64,000 bases of DNA from JABDQZ01 sp963801985 (GCA_963801985.1 CAWDGV010000001.1:1-64000); one strand, 5' to 3'. Shown: positions 48,263 to 57,625, numbered from the stretch's first letter. Notes: generated by a model not told the origin, from the letters alone. Numbers and translations: made by a program.

Positions 48263-48625
48263 CGTAATAAGAAGTAGTCATTCAGCGCAAACAAGAAAAA
48301 CCGTTGGCTCATCCTCTAGTAGCATGTCAGACACCGGTTTCAAACAGGGTTACTGTAGATTCTCACGCGTCTCGCCTTTCCCAGGGGTGGGTCAACGGTT
48401 TTCAGGCCCAATGAGCAACCCGAGTGCTAATCAGCTTATCACTTACCTAAAGGGCTGAAAATCTCACCCTTTACGTTGGGCCTATTAAGAGTATAGATGA
48501 CAGGAGTATTATACGCTGAATAAAGTTAATGAATCTTAACTCAACAGTCCGTGAAAACGGGGTAAAACGCCCGGTGTCGCGACTGTACACTACTCAACCA
48601 AAACCGGCAGCATGTTGAACTCTAT

Positions 48626-49840
48626 TTACCTCAGTTTTATCTGTACCGTTTTAGCTTCATTTTCCCTGGCATTTTCCTGTTCCAGGTAATGCAGCTCAAT
48701 GGTGTCACCGGCCTTTTTAGTGAGCATGGCCAGTTTGAAATCAGCATGCGTCCTGACTTTGGTGTCATCAATACCAACAATAACCGCACCTTTTTCAACG
48801 TTGGCATCTTTAATGGCACTGTTTTCTGAAAACCCGTCGATGATCACCAAATCACTGTCAAGCTTCAAAAAGGCACCAATCATACCGACTGGCTCGAGCA
48901 TGCGGGGAGCTGACATAACCAGGTAATCTGCCATGTCCCTTGTTATCGGTGTTGCCTGCTCAGAAACCAGGATAGAGACCGGCTTGATTTGCATACGCCG
49001 CTGAATCCGGTTCGGAATACCTGACCCATACTGAATATGACCACTACCGGCTAAAACCAGCATGCGATAGTCTGGTTTATCCCGCAGGTAATCGGCAGCT
49101 GTTTCTGCCATTGATTCATCCCAGGTCAGCTGGCCACGAAGAAAACTATCGAACTGCTTGCCATATTCCGGGTGCAACTTAAACATTTCATACAAACGTT
49201 TTTCATAGTCCTTGTCTGACCAGTCATAACTTCCTGGCAGCTGGTCTTTTAAATCCTCGGGCAAATCATCAAAACCTTGCCGACTCAACGCCTGGGTCAA
49301 TTCACGTGAAGCATTCAAAGCAATAACCGGTATTTTGTTGTCACGCGCAAACTGCATAATTGGACGGTACAGGCGATAATCATATCGCCAACGGCTGAAG
49401 TATTCGGTTGCATGTAACATTTCCTGTTCAGACAAGTTACCTGCAATGAATTCATCCAGGTATTTTTGAAACGGTTTCTGAAACCATTCAACGCCCAGCG
49501 CGATATTGGGTGATTGCTGATATAAGTACTTCAAGGTTTCCAATTGCACCTGGTGATGATCCAGGCGTGTGTGTGACTCACCGACCAGCATCACACGGGC
49601 ATCCTGCTCCTGTTCCAGAATCAGTTGCAGAGAACTCACCTGGTCAAGTTTAATCACGCTTAACTGACTGGCATCAACATTTGTCTGCTTGTGCTCTGCA
49701 TGGGGTGAAGCGATTAATAAATTACCTAGCAGATTGGCGAACATTGCAACTAAAATCAGAATCAGCAATCCAACAAAAATTAACTGACGAGGCACCCTTT
49801 GATGACGGACTCTGGCGGCAAATTTATCCGGTTTAGTCAT
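48626..49840 (-). CDS. ChaN-like (DUF399) protein with N-terminal anchor and C-terminal PDZ-like domain
   Basis: 404 residues. An N-terminal membrane anchor (about 19-41, QLIFVGLLILILVAMFANLL) places the rest in the periplasm. The ChaN-like domain (about 75-290) has VMLVGESHTRLDHH at its start and VLAGSGHIQYGSGIPNRI near its end; both contain the conserved histidines of this heme-binding/TraB-like superfamily. A PDZ-like segment follows (about 310-400, KGAVIVGIDDTKVRTHADF). ChaN binds heme in Campylobacter. The 5' end overlaps the divergent M1 peptidase frame by about 40 bases. Confidence 0.87.
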   Translation of the reverse strand: MTKPDKFAARVRHQRVPRQLIFVGLLILILVAMFANLLGNLLIASPHAEHKQTNVDASQLSVIKLDQVSSLQLILEQEQDARVMLVGESHTRLDHHQVQLETLKYLYQQSPNIALGVEWFQKPFQKYLDEFIAGNLSEQEMLHATEYFSRWRYDYRLYRPIMQFARDNKIPVIALNASRELTQALSRQGFDDLPEDLKDQLPGSYDWSDKDYEKRLYEMFKLHPEYGKQFDSFLRGQLTWDESMAETAADYLRDKPDYRMLVLAGSGHIQYGSGIPNRIQRRMQIKPVSILVSEQATPITRDMADYLVMSAPRMLEPVGMIGAFLKLDSDLVIIDGFSENSAIKDANVEKGAVIVGIDDTKVRTHADFKLAMLTKKAGDTIELHYLEQENARENEAKTVQIKLR

Positions 49841-51871
49841 AAAATATATTCCTGGTTTTTGATGGGTATATTACTGCTTACATCCATATCAGCTGAAGCT
49901 GAGCCCGTTAAACACAATCTTAAAATTGAACTGCAACCTGACCAGTCAATCATTAACATCACCGATGATCTACAGTTACCAGCCGGTATCCAGCAGGCAG
50001 TTTTTTCATTAAATAAAAATCTGCAGATCACGGCTGAGGGCGGCAAACTGGTCTCCCTGTCCTCAGCCAATAATAACCATCGGCGTTATTACCAGTTAAG
50101 GAGACTATCCCCTGATGGAAAGGTTCAGCTGAAATACCATGGGAAAATAACTACGACCAAGTCCAGGGATTTCTCTGGCATGCCTGACACTGTATTTAAT
50201 AAGGATGCCATTTACCTGGATGGCAATAGTGGTTGGTATCCCAAGTTCAGCCAGCATCCCTGGCAAACATTCAACCTGGAAATCGATACGCCGCAAGACT
50301 GGCAAGTCATTAGTCAGGGAAAACGCATTGAAAACAATGCATCCCTGTCCTATTCAATGCCATATCCACAGGATGACATTTATCTGCTTGGCGGCAGGTA
50401 TCAACGCTATGCCAGGTTGCACAATAATATTGAAATGGAAGTCTACCTGCTTGAGAAGGACGACAGGCTGGCAAAGCAGTACCTGGATAAAACCGAACAA
50501 TACCTGACACTGTACAGCCAGTGGATAGGCCCCTACCCTTATGCCAAATTTGCCGTTGTTGAAAATGCCTGGCAAACCGGTTATGGCATGCCCTCATTCA
50601 CCTTGCTGGGCTCACAGGTGATTCGCCTGCCGTTTATCCTGTATACATCATTACCGCATGAAATCCTGCATAACTGGTGGGGTAACGGTGTGTTTGTCAA
50701 TTTTGAAAATGGCAACTGGAGTGAAGGACTTACCGCTTACATGGCTGATCACTACAATAGTGAACAACGTGGGACTGACGCAACGTACCGCCGGAAAGCG
50801 CTTGAGCGCTATGCCAACTTTGCCAGTAAACAACGGGATTTTCCGATTGCGGAATTTACCTCCCGTCACAGTGAAGCCAGCCAGGCAATTGGTTACAGTA
50901 AATCACTCATGCTGTTTCACATGTTACGCAAGCTTGCAGGTGATGAGCAGTTTAAACAGGGTATCCAGCAGTTCTGGCAACAATACCAGTTTAAAGACGC
51001 CTCTTTTCATCAACTGATTGAACAATTACATACCGGCAGTAAAGCTGAAATAGCAGCCTTTCTCAGGCAATGGATATTTCGTGAAGGCGCGCCGGAAATC
51101 AGGCTGACTGCTGCACAAGTTTCTGCCTCCGATAAAGGCTTTGATTTATCAATTAGCGTGTCACAAAACCAGGACGGTGAAATTTATCAATTACAGTTAC
51201 CTGTCAAGGTATTGTTCGAGAATGAAAACCAGACGGTTGAGGAAACAATCACCCTGAGCAAAAAAATTCAACGCTTCAGTTTCAGTTACCCGGCTAAACC
51301 CAAGGCTGTTCACCTTGACCCGGAATACGATATTTTCCGTCTGCTGGATGCCGGGGAACGCCCATCTTCCCTGGGCAGACTCTTTGGCGCCAGTGAACAA
51401 TTACTGGTTTACCCTGCCGGTGCCACGGCACAACAGCAACAGGCATGGCAGCAACTGGCGGACGCCTGGAACAGACAATTTGGCAACCTGAAGATCACCA
51501 GTGATACAGAGCTTGAAGATTTGCCCGCTGATACCGCAGTCTGGCTGCTGGGTTGGAATAACCGCTTGCTGCAAGACAAGCGTATGCTGTTCTCCTCCGG
51601 CTCGCAACAGTTAGGGTCTCAAACCGCCGAGCTCAACCAGCAAACTCTCTCAGCCGGAGAACAGGCCGTTGTGCTGCTGGATCCGGACAACAACCGCAAT
51701 CCACTGGCTTTCATTGGTGCCCGGTCGCCTGAAACCATCATGCTGCTGGCCAGGAAACTGCCACATTACAAAAGCTATGGCGCTTTGGCCTTCACCGAAA
51801 ATACCGCCGCCAATGTTATCAAGCAACATCTGCAGGTTATCTCCTCGCCTATGCAAATAAAACTTGATTAA
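49802..51871 (+). CDS. exported M1-family (gluzincin) metallopeptidase
   Basis: 689 residues from ATG 49802. A later ATG at 49861 would leave an uncharged, very short signal peptide. The signal peptide ends near ISAEAEP. The zinc site is complete: HEILH around residue 287 followed after 18 residues by the glutamate in NWSEGLTAYMADH. The usual aminopeptidase GxMEN exopeptidase motif is replaced by GYGMPSFTLLG, so aminopeptidase specificity is uncertain. The C-terminal third has no assigned fold. Its first 39 bases overlap the start of the divergent ChaN-like gene, an unusual arrangement. Confidence 0.88.
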   Translation: MTDSGGKFIRFSHKIYSWFLMGILLLTSISAEAEPVKHNLKIELQPDQSIINITDDLQLPAGIQQAVFSLNKNLQITAEGGKLVSLSSANNNHRRYYQLRRLSPDGKVQLKYHGKITTTKSRDFSGMPDTVFNKDAIYLDGNSGWYPKFSQHPWQTFNLEIDTPQDWQVISQGKRIENNASLSYSMPYPQDDIYLLGGRYQRYARLHNNIEMEVYLLEKDDRLAKQYLDKTEQYLTLYSQWIGPYPYAKFAVVENAWQTGYGMPSFTLLGSQVIRLPFILYTSLPHEILHNWWGNGVFVNFENGNWSEGLTAYMADHYNSEQRGTDATYRRKALERYANFASKQRDFPIAEFTSRHSEASQAIGYSKSLMLFHMLRKLAGDEQFKQGIQQFWQQYQFKDASFHQLIEQLHTGSKAEIAAFLRQWIFREGAPEIRLTAAQVSASDKGFDLSISVSQNQDGEIYQLQLPVKVLFENENQTVEETITLSKKIQRFSFSYPAKPKAVHLDPEYDIFRLLDAGERPSSLGRLFGASEQLLVYPAGATAQQQQAWQQLADAWNRQFGNLKITSDTELEDLPADTAVWLLGWNNRLLQDKRMLFSSGSQQLGSQTAELNQQTLSAGEQAVVLLDPDNNRNPLAFIGARSPETIMLLARKLPHYKSYGALAFTENTAANVIKQHLQVISSPMQIKLD

Positions 51872-52129
51872 CTACCAGGGAAGCTCTTCACCATCAAAGG
51901 ACCAGAATTTACCGGAGTCCTCGGGTTGCAGCCGATCTATCACCTGCATCTGATGACTGCATTCATAACCATCCTCCAAAGCCAGGATAACAGCAGTTAG
52001 AGACTGCCAATGCCATTTAGTTTCACTGAACTTTTCTGAGCATAGCGGTTCCGTTAAAAAATGCCCCACAGGGGATGTGGGGCAAATGAAGGGGCGAAGA
52101 TAAACGCCAAAACGTCTATCACGCTTCAA
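51872..52129 (-). CDS. small hypothetical protein, start uncertain
   Basis: The open frame has 85 codons, but its 5' third spans a rho-independent terminator (52056-52084), so the real gene probably begins later, inside about 52050. The C-terminal part (LEDGYECSHQMQVIDRLQPEDSGKFWSFDGEELPW) is protein-like. No in-frame ATG with ribosome-binding site is available there. It could be a truncated or frameshifted gene. Confidence 0.35.
   Translation of the reverse strand: MKRDRRFGVYLRPFICPTSPVGHFLTEPLCSEKFSETKWHWQSLTAVILALEDGYECSHQMQVIDRLQPEDSGKFWSFDGEELPW
52056..52084 (-). terminator. rho-independent terminator, minus strand
   Basis: Stem tgccccac/gtggggca with a seven-base loop; six A on the left (52056-52061) give a U-run on the minus transcript. 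It probably ends the DUF2189 transcript. Confidence 0.8.
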
Positions 52130-52201
52130 ATGTAATAACTGTCTCCAGTGACATCAACACAGCAATTTAAAGGTTTTTGACTGGCTAGCGTGAGATAAAA
52201 C

Positions 52202-52339
52202 ATGGATATATGGCTGGTAATATTTTCAATCTTGCTGATGCTGACGATAATCCTGTTCCTGTCAGGTTATTTCCCTTATCCATTTGGCATTTTCATCCTC
52301 ATCATAGCGGTCATTGCACGTCTCTCTGTCCTGAGGTGA
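52202..52339 (+). CDS. 45-residue membrane protein
   Basis: A small ORF starting MDIWLVIFSILLMLTIILFL and ending IARLSVLR. It consists of two hydrophobic segments separated by SGYFPYPFG, a turn motif I recall from other very small gammaproteobacterial membrane proteins. It has no strong Shine-Dalgarno sequence. Orientation is plus, isolated between minus-strand genes. Function unknown; small two-helix membrane peptides are often regulators or stress proteins. Confidence 0.5.
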   Translation: MDIWLVIFSILLMLTIILFLSGYFPYPFGIFILIIAVIARLSVLR

Positions 52340-52367
52340 GTACGCATGAATTAATCCATATCCGCAA

Positions 52368-52440
52368 CTATGGCGCTTTGGCCTTCACAGAAAATACCAC
52401 CCGCAATGTGATCAAGCAGCGAATAACTACCAGGGAATTT
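52368..52440 (+). pseudogene. duplicated 3' fragment of the M1 peptidase gene
   Basis: ctatggcgctttggccttca and the following bases encode YGALAFTENTTRNVIKQ, matching the M1 peptidase end (YGALAFTENTAANVIKQ, 51776-51830). After a gap of about 40 bases the match resumes with aactaccagggaa, the sequence just beyond the M1 stop. A non-functional partial copy. Confidence 0.75.
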
Positions 52441-53236
52441 ATTCATCCGTATGCTTTGGCCAGGCACTGGCATCGATCGTATCCTGGTAAGCGTGCCATG
52501 TAGCGTGTCCGATTAGCGGCAACAATACAGCCAGACCAAGAAATGCTGTGGCAAAACCAACCAGTATTAAAACAACAATCAGCAAAGACCAGATCAACAT
52601 CACCATCTTGTTGCGCAGTACGGCATTCACACTGGAAATCACTGCCGTCACCATATCCACCCTGCGGTCCATGATCATCGGCAATGAAAATGCACTGGCA
52701 CAAAATATTATCGTGGCAAAAATTGCTCCCACTGAAGAACCAATAGCGAGAAACAAGGCCAAATCAGCGATTTCCTGTCCACCTTCTGCCGGGAAAAATA
52801 CATGAACCATTGAAGCTGAACGCGCCCAAACCAGAAACACAACGAGCAATATCATGGTAAAAACCAGCTCATTACCCAGGTGACGACGCTCCTCGCGCAG
52901 ACAGTATCCCAGTTCAGGATTGAGCCCTTGCTGCAACTGGCGGCTGATGGAATACAAACCGATCGCCATGACTGGCCCCAGGAATATAAACCCGGAAAGC
53001 ATGGCTATCAGTAGATAGATGCTTCCAAAGTAATAGGCTGTCAGGCTGATGGCATAGCTAAGCAATAGCAGGACAACACCGTATGCCAGGCTTTGCCGGG
53101 GAGCTTTTAGCAGATCCTGCCATCCCTGCTTAAGCCATCGAAACGGTGCACCCGAATCCAGCCTGTGACAAGGTGCAACAAACGGTAGTTCATCCGGACT
53201 GGGAGATTGCTGGTCTGAATCGCTGCTTTCTGACAT
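52439..53236 (-). CDS. DUF2189 integral membrane protein
   Basis: 265 residues. A short cytoplasmic N-terminus rich in S, D, P and E precedes about six membrane helices. The family hallmark is the region GWQDLLKAPRQSLAYGVVLLLL, and ASAFSLPMIMDRRVDMVTAVISSVNAVLRN lies toward the end. DUF2189 proteins are inner-membrane proteins of unknown function, sometimes near cytochrome oxidase genes. A 5' leader (accaggaatatat) resembles that of the ChaN-like gene. Confidence 0.9.
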   Translation of the reverse strand: MSESSDSDQQSPSPDELPFVAPCHRLDSGAPFRWLKQGWQDLLKAPRQSLAYGVVLLLLSYAISLTAYYFGSIYLLIAMLSGFIFLGPVMAIGLYSISRQLQQGLNPELGYCLREERRHLGNELVFTMILLVVFLVWARSASMVHVFFPAEGGQEIADLALFLAIGSSVGAIFATIIFCASAFSLPMIMDRRVDMVTAVISSVNAVLRNKMVMLIWSLLIVVLILVGFATAFLGLAVLLPLIGHATWHAYQDTIDASAWPKHTDE

Positions 53237-53336
53237 GAGATATATTCCTGGTTTTTTAGTGAATTAATTTATAAATATAGCCAAAGTTATCAGAAATATA
53301 TCAAGCAGCTACCCTTGAAACTGTTTTGCGCAGCCC

Positions 53337-53726
53337 CTAATCCAGTAAAGCCTGCTTGACGCGCTGCAGTCGGTCATTAGCTTCCCTGGCAACTTTTGCG
53401 ACTTCAGCATTACCGGACAAGCTGATAACCGCCATGGGATCCATGAACACTACGCTGCATGATCCATCATCATTATCCCGCACCACCACATTACAGGGTA
53501 ACAACACGCCCGCATCAGCATCAGCTTCAACAGCCTGGTTAGCCAGTGGCGGGTTACAGGCTCCAAGAATCCGGTACTGACTCCGCTCGATACCGAGCTT
53601 GTTTTTAATGGTTGCTGCAAAATCGATATCCGTTAACACCCCAAAACCCTCTTCTTTAAGGGCATTAGTGACTTTTTCTACTGCGTCATCAAACGCAGCG
53701 TTTACATTGACTGAAAATGAATACAT
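53337..53726 (-). CDS. DUF302 domain protein
   Basis: 129 residues, one DUF302 domain: FDDAVEKVTNALKEEGFGVLTDIDFAATIKNKLG at the start, then LGACNPPLANQAVEADADAGVLLPCNVVVRD, which carries both conserved cysteines. No signal peptide. DUF302 proteins are small alpha/beta proteins often linked to sulfur, metal or redox genes. It directly follows a heavy-metal-associated domain protein on the same strand (20-bp gap), suggesting a metal or redox role. Confidence 0.9.
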   Translation of the reverse strand: MYSFSVNVNAAFDDAVEKVTNALKEEGFGVLTDIDFAATIKNKLGIERSQYRILGACNPPLANQAVEADADAGVLLPCNVVVRDNDDGSCSVVFMDPMAVISLSGNAEVAKVAREANDRLQRVKQALLD

Positions 53727-53746
53727 TTTTTTTCCTTAATTAAAAT

Positions 53747-54031
53747 TTAATTGTCTGTATTATCCATTCGCCCGATGGCGCAGCTGACAAATGACTTGGC
53801 TTTCGCCGCAGCCGCCTTGAGACCTTCTGCCGTGCCTTTTTCCGGGTAGCCCAGGCGCAATAACTCAGCCGACACTTGTTCCCTGAGCAGTTCGTCACCC
53901 TCTATCGATACCACACCTGCTTCGATCGCAACGGCAACTGAATCGACAGCATCCAGCCCGGAGAGCTTGTTCTTTATGGTACTGGCACATCCAGCGCATT
54001 TTATGTTTTCTACTTCTATCGCATATGACAT
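53747..54031 (-). CDS. heavy-metal-associated (HMA) domain protein
   Basis: 94 residues. The first 65 residues form an HMA ferredoxin-like domain with the metal-binding CAGC loop (ENIKCAGCASTIKN). A C-terminal extension contains KSFVSCAIGRMD with one more cysteine. Such proteins carry Cu+ or related soft metals to transporters; no transporter is adjacent here. It is paired with DUF302 downstream. Confidence 0.88.
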   Translation of the reverse strand: MSYAIEVENIKCAGCASTIKNKLSGLDAVDSVAVAIEAGVVSIEGDELLREQVSAELLRLGYPEKGTAEGLKAAAAKAKSFVSCAIGRMDNTDN

Positions 54032-54073
54032 AACAAATCCTCCTTCAGGTCATGAAGGAAATATGGCTTACCC

Positions 54074-54931
54074 TCACTTCCAGCTACGGCGGTTAATCGT
54101 GTACTCATTCACCCGCCCCTTGAAAGGTAAGACAAGCATTCCGAGCAAATTACTCACTTCATCTTTTTTCTCAAAGCCCCGAATACCTATCTGCATGGCT
54201 TCATGGCCCGCGTCCGGCTGGGCTTTATAGGTGCCTAACAGCCTGTCCCAGATGGAGAGATTAAAACCGAAATTGCTGTTGGTTTCATCATCTTCAACCG
54301 AGTGATGTACCCGGTGCATATCAGGGGTAACCAGTAGAACACGCAACACCCGGTCAACACCCAATGGCAACCTGACATTGCCGTGATTGAACATTGCCAT
54401 ACCATTCAGGATAACCTCAAAAATAATCACCGCTACAACCGGGGGGCCTAGCGCAATAATGACAATGAACTTAATCACCATGGAAAGCAGGATTTCGAGT
54501 GGGTGGAAACGCAGGCCGGTCGTGACATCATAATCAGGGTCCGCGTGATGTACCCGGTGCAGCCGCCACAAGACGGGGATGGCATGTACCGTGACATGTT
54601 GAAGCCAGATCATAAAATCCAGTACCACAACGCTGAAAACCACGCTGAGCACGGGTGGCCATTGGAGTAATGAGAGGATGCCCCAACCGCGCTCTTCTGC
54701 CAGCAGCGCCATGCCAATGGTAGCCGTGGGAAAAACAATGCGCAGCAGCACGGTATTCAACACGACAAGCGACATGTTATGCAGCCAGCGGTAACCACGG
54801 GAAACTGTTGCAATGCGTCGCGGTGAATACGTTTCCCAGAAAGCCATGATCAACAGGATTCCAATAAAGAAACCCAGTCGAATAAAAGTTTCGTAGTGCT
54901 CAATCAGTGAAAACATTGCTGTAACATCCAA
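54074..54931 (-). CDS. sterol desaturase/fatty acid hydroxylase family protein
   Basis: 285 residues, four to five membrane helices. The diiron histidine clusters are complete: WLQHVTVH, WRLHRVHH and MHRVHH with further His in FNHGN. The family inserts oxygen or double bonds into lipids at the membrane; the substrate cannot be read from the sequence. It precedes the HMA/DUF302 pair on the same strand. Confidence 0.9.
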   Translation of the reverse strand: MDVTAMFSLIEHYETFIRLGFFIGILLIMAFWETYSPRRIATVSRGYRWLHNMSLVVLNTVLLRIVFPTATIGMALLAEERGWGILSLLQWPPVLSVVFSVVVLDFMIWLQHVTVHAIPVLWRLHRVHHADPDYDVTTGLRFHPLEILLSMVIKFIVIIALGPPVVAVIIFEVILNGMAMFNHGNVRLPLGVDRVLRVLLVTPDMHRVHHSVEDDETNSNFGFNLSIWDRLLGTYKAQPDAGHEAMQIGIRGFEKKDEVSNLLGMLVLPFKGRVNEYTINRRSWK

Positions 54932-55000
54932 ATCGGTTGGTTAATATAAATTTTAGGCTATGATTAAATGCAGTTTAACCCTGTTTCCGGTATTACAATA

Positions 55001-55345
55001 ATGACAGCCCGATCGACCATGATTCCGACAATGGCCTCAATACAGCCACGAAACCTGTTTTACACCTTCGCTTTATCCCTGTTGCTGCTCTTTATTTCCG
55101 ATCCCGTGTTCGCCTTAAACGTGGAGAAAATTGGCAAAGGCGTGGCCGGCAATGATCGTGAAAAAATGAAAATGTTAAAGGATATCGTGTTTTATACCGG
55201 TGTCTTTTTCGCCATTCTGGGTGCTATTGTCACCGCCTTCATGAAAAAGAAATTTGCCCTGCAGAAAAGAAGTGACACCAATAATGCCGTCGGACCTTTC
55301 CTGCTCATTTTCGGCCTGCTGCTGATGCTGGCCAAGTTGTTCTGA
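55001..55345 (+). CDS. small membrane protein of unknown function
   Basis: 114 residues from ATG 55001; the frame is open from 54968, and ATG 55019 or 55031 are alternatives, none with a strong ribosome-binding site. A signal or first helix (LFYTFALSLLLLFISDPVFA) is followed by two more helices (VFYTGVFFAILGAIVTAFM and VGPFLLIFGLLLMLAKLF). The next gene starts one base after its stop. No family recognised. Confidence 0.65.
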   Translation: MTARSTMIPTMASIQPRNLFYTFALSLLLLFISDPVFALNVEKIGKGVAGNDREKMKMLKDIVFYTGVFFAILGAIVTAFMKKKFALQKRSDTNNAVGPFLLIFGLLLMLAKLF

Positions 55346-55346
55346 T

Positions 55347-55553
55347 ATGAAAAAAATTATCTTACCTATTCTTACTGCCGGCATGGCATTCCTGCTCACT
55401 GCCTGTGGCGATACCCCGGAACCGGTTGCTGAACAAAAATCCGGCCATGTCTGGCAGTCCCAGACAGATGCGTTGCAGGAAGCAAAAACAACAGCCGATG
55501 ACTTGTCGCAGTCCCTGCAGCTTCGTGAAGACAGGTCAAGGCCGACCGACTGA
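55347..55553 (+). CDS. small lipoprotein
   Basis: 68 residues. An N-terminal signal with lipobox LLTAC (Cys20) predicts an acylated product. The rest is a short helical, charged tail without a recognisable domain. It is coupled to the preceding membrane protein gene. Confidence 0.75.
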   Translation: MKKIILPILTAGMAFLLTACGDTPEPVAEQKSGHVWQSQTDALQEAKTTADDLSQSLQLREDRSRPTD

Positions 55554-55592
55554 TAACTTCAGCCAGCCGGACCCGATTTTAAAATACCGTTT

Positions 55593-55811
55593 TTACTTTC
55601 TGATCAGGCGTATCGCCAGGAAGACCGCGGCTACTGCAAGCGACAACAGCAACACATGCTCAAAACCCAGTACCGGGTGTGGCTGGCCTGAAGCATAAAT
55701 AGCGGCATGATCACCATGTCCGCTATGAGCCGACACGACTCCGGAAAATAATGACAGGATGGTGATGAAGAGGTAAGACAAGCCGTTTTTTATCATTGGG
55801 ATTTTCATCAT
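55593..55811 (-). CDS. small exported/membrane protein at end of hydrogenase operon
   Basis: 72 residues. The signal peptide ends near VSAHS, then a His-rich patch (HSGHGDH), a HPVLGFEH motif and a C-terminal membrane helix ending IRLIRK. The ATG overlaps the hydrogenase large-subunit stop (TAATG), so it belongs to that operon. The HP..GFEH segment recalls HupE/UreJ metal permeases, but the protein is far too short to be one; function unknown. Confidence 0.7.
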   Translation of the reverse strand: MMKIPMIKNGLSYLFITILSLFSGVVSAHSGHGDHAAIYASGQPHPVLGFEHVLLLSLAVAAVFLAIRLIRK

Positions 55812-57556
55812 TAAACTACCTTAACTTTAACCAGTTCTTCACCTTCAGGGTCTGTTACATGCACTGCACAGGCAATACAGGGATCATAACTGTGAATCGT
55901 ACGTAAAATTTCAATGGGTTGTTTTGGGTCATGCAACTGATGGTTATCAGTTAATGCTGCCTCGTAAGGACCATCATTGCCTTCCGCATCACGCGGACCG
56001 GCATTCCAGGTTGAAGGAACAACCGCCTGGTAATTATCAATTTTCTGGTCCTTGATCACAATCTAATGTGCCAGCGCACCACGTGGCGCTTCCATGAAGC
56101 CAACACCACGGGCTTCTTTAGGCCAGGTGGATGGATCAAACATCGCATCATTATGCACACTCAGGTCACCCGCCTTGATATTACCAACCAGGTTATTCAT
56201 CCAGACATTCATCTGGTCACCAATCAGCTTGGTTTCCAGGGTACGTGCCGCGGTACGACCCAGGGTTGAGAACAGCGCATCAATTGGCACATCCAGCTGT
56301 TTTAACACGGCACCTGCCAGCTCAACGGTTGGCTCATGGCCGGTTGCATACAGCGTCAGAACGCGAGCCAGAGGTCCGACTTCCATCGGCTGGCCTTTCC
56401 AGCGTGGCGACTTCAGCCAGGAATAGCTGTTTTCAATATCAAGAAAATCATAAGGTGGTTTCGGGCCAGAATAATTCAGGTTGGTTTCACCATCGTATGG
56501 GTGCAAGCCTTTCTTCTTACCAACACTGTAGTCATAGTAGGAATGTGCAATAAACTCCTGGATCTGGGCTGGATCATTCAAATCAATCGGATGGATCTTA
56601 CTCAGATCACGATCGAGAATGACACCACCAGGAATAAAGTATGATGACGGATCATCCATACCCTTTTCCGGCATATCACCAAACGTCATAAAATTACGAA
56701 CACCCGAACCACGTTTGAACCAGTCCTTGTAATAACTTGCAATCGCCAGCGTGTCAGGAACATAAACATCGTTCACAAATGTCATCATTCGATTGATAAC
56801 ATCCTGGATCTGCTGTAAACCCAGAATATTCAATGCAGTTGCACCGCTACCACCCAGTTTGCCCCGGTATCGATACTGATTGGAGAAGGAGAACCACCCA
56901 CCAGGAAATTGGGATGCGGGTTCTTGCCACCAAAAATGGTATGAATCTGCACAACATCACGTTGCCATGACAAGGCTTCAAGGTAATGAGCGACAGCCAT
57001 CAGGTTGGCTTCAGGTGGTAGTTTATAAGCCGGATGCCCCCAGTAGCCATTGGCAAAAATACCCAACTGACCGGATTCAACAAAGCCTTTAATTTTCTTC
57101 TGAACATCAGCGAAATAACCCGGTGAAGATTTCGGCCATTTCGAAATCGACTGTGCCAGTTCGGAGGTTGTTTTCGGATCCGCATTGAGCGCGGAAACCA
57201 CGTCAACCCAGTCCAGTGCATGCAGATGATAAAAATGCATCACATGATCATGTACATACTGGGCACCAATCATCAGATTTCTGATCAATTGCGCATTGGA
57301 GGAATCGGATAATTAAGGCATTTTCTACGGCGCTTACCGAGGCAATACCATGTACCAGCGTACATACACCGCAGATACGCTGTGTAAAGGCCCAGGCATC
57401 ACGAGGATCCCTGCCTTTGAGAATGGTTTCAATACCTCTGACCATGGTGCCAGCACTGGAAGCACCAACGATATTGCCGTTATCGTCTGTCTCTGCCTCA
57501 ATGCGAAGGTGGCCTTCGATACGTGTAATCGGATCAACAACAACTCTGTTACTCAT
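55811..57556 (-). CDS. hynL: [NiFe]-hydrogenase large subunit, three frameshifts and one in-frame stop
   Basis: Catalytic subunit carrying the Ni-Fe(CN)2CO site. Start 57556 (MSNRVVVDPITRIEGHLRIE, with AAGGAAA upstream). The first ligand pair is in RICGVCTLVHG, the last in DPCIACAVH. A cleavable tail after that His is expected (VTDPEGEELVKVKVV). Three missing bases break the frame: in TT at 57313-57314 and 57296-57297 (repair gives ALNYPIPPNAQLIRN) and near 56850 (repair gives ANWVGSGATAL). At 56063-56065 an in-frame TAG replaces the Trp of AHWIVIKD. With these repaired the protein is about 580 residues. Whether the lesions are real is undecided. Confidence 0.88.
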
Positions 57557-57625
57557 TGTCAGTTTCCTTAAATTTTTTATACTCATAATTTACCCGGGCA
57601 ATTAGCCTCTTGGCTGCCTGCTCAC

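Larger units (their letters stand above)
47226..48625. other. 1.4-kb gene-poor region
   Basis: No convincing gene is found. It holds the second copy of a 32-bp repeat and an imperfect hairpin near 47590-47620 (aacccc-agc ... gct-agggtt). A 90-codon minus-strand open frame (47990-48262) and a 76-codon plus-strand frame (47501-47731) both lack family features. It looks like a graveyard of decayed sequence at the edge of the accessory island. Confidence 0.5.
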
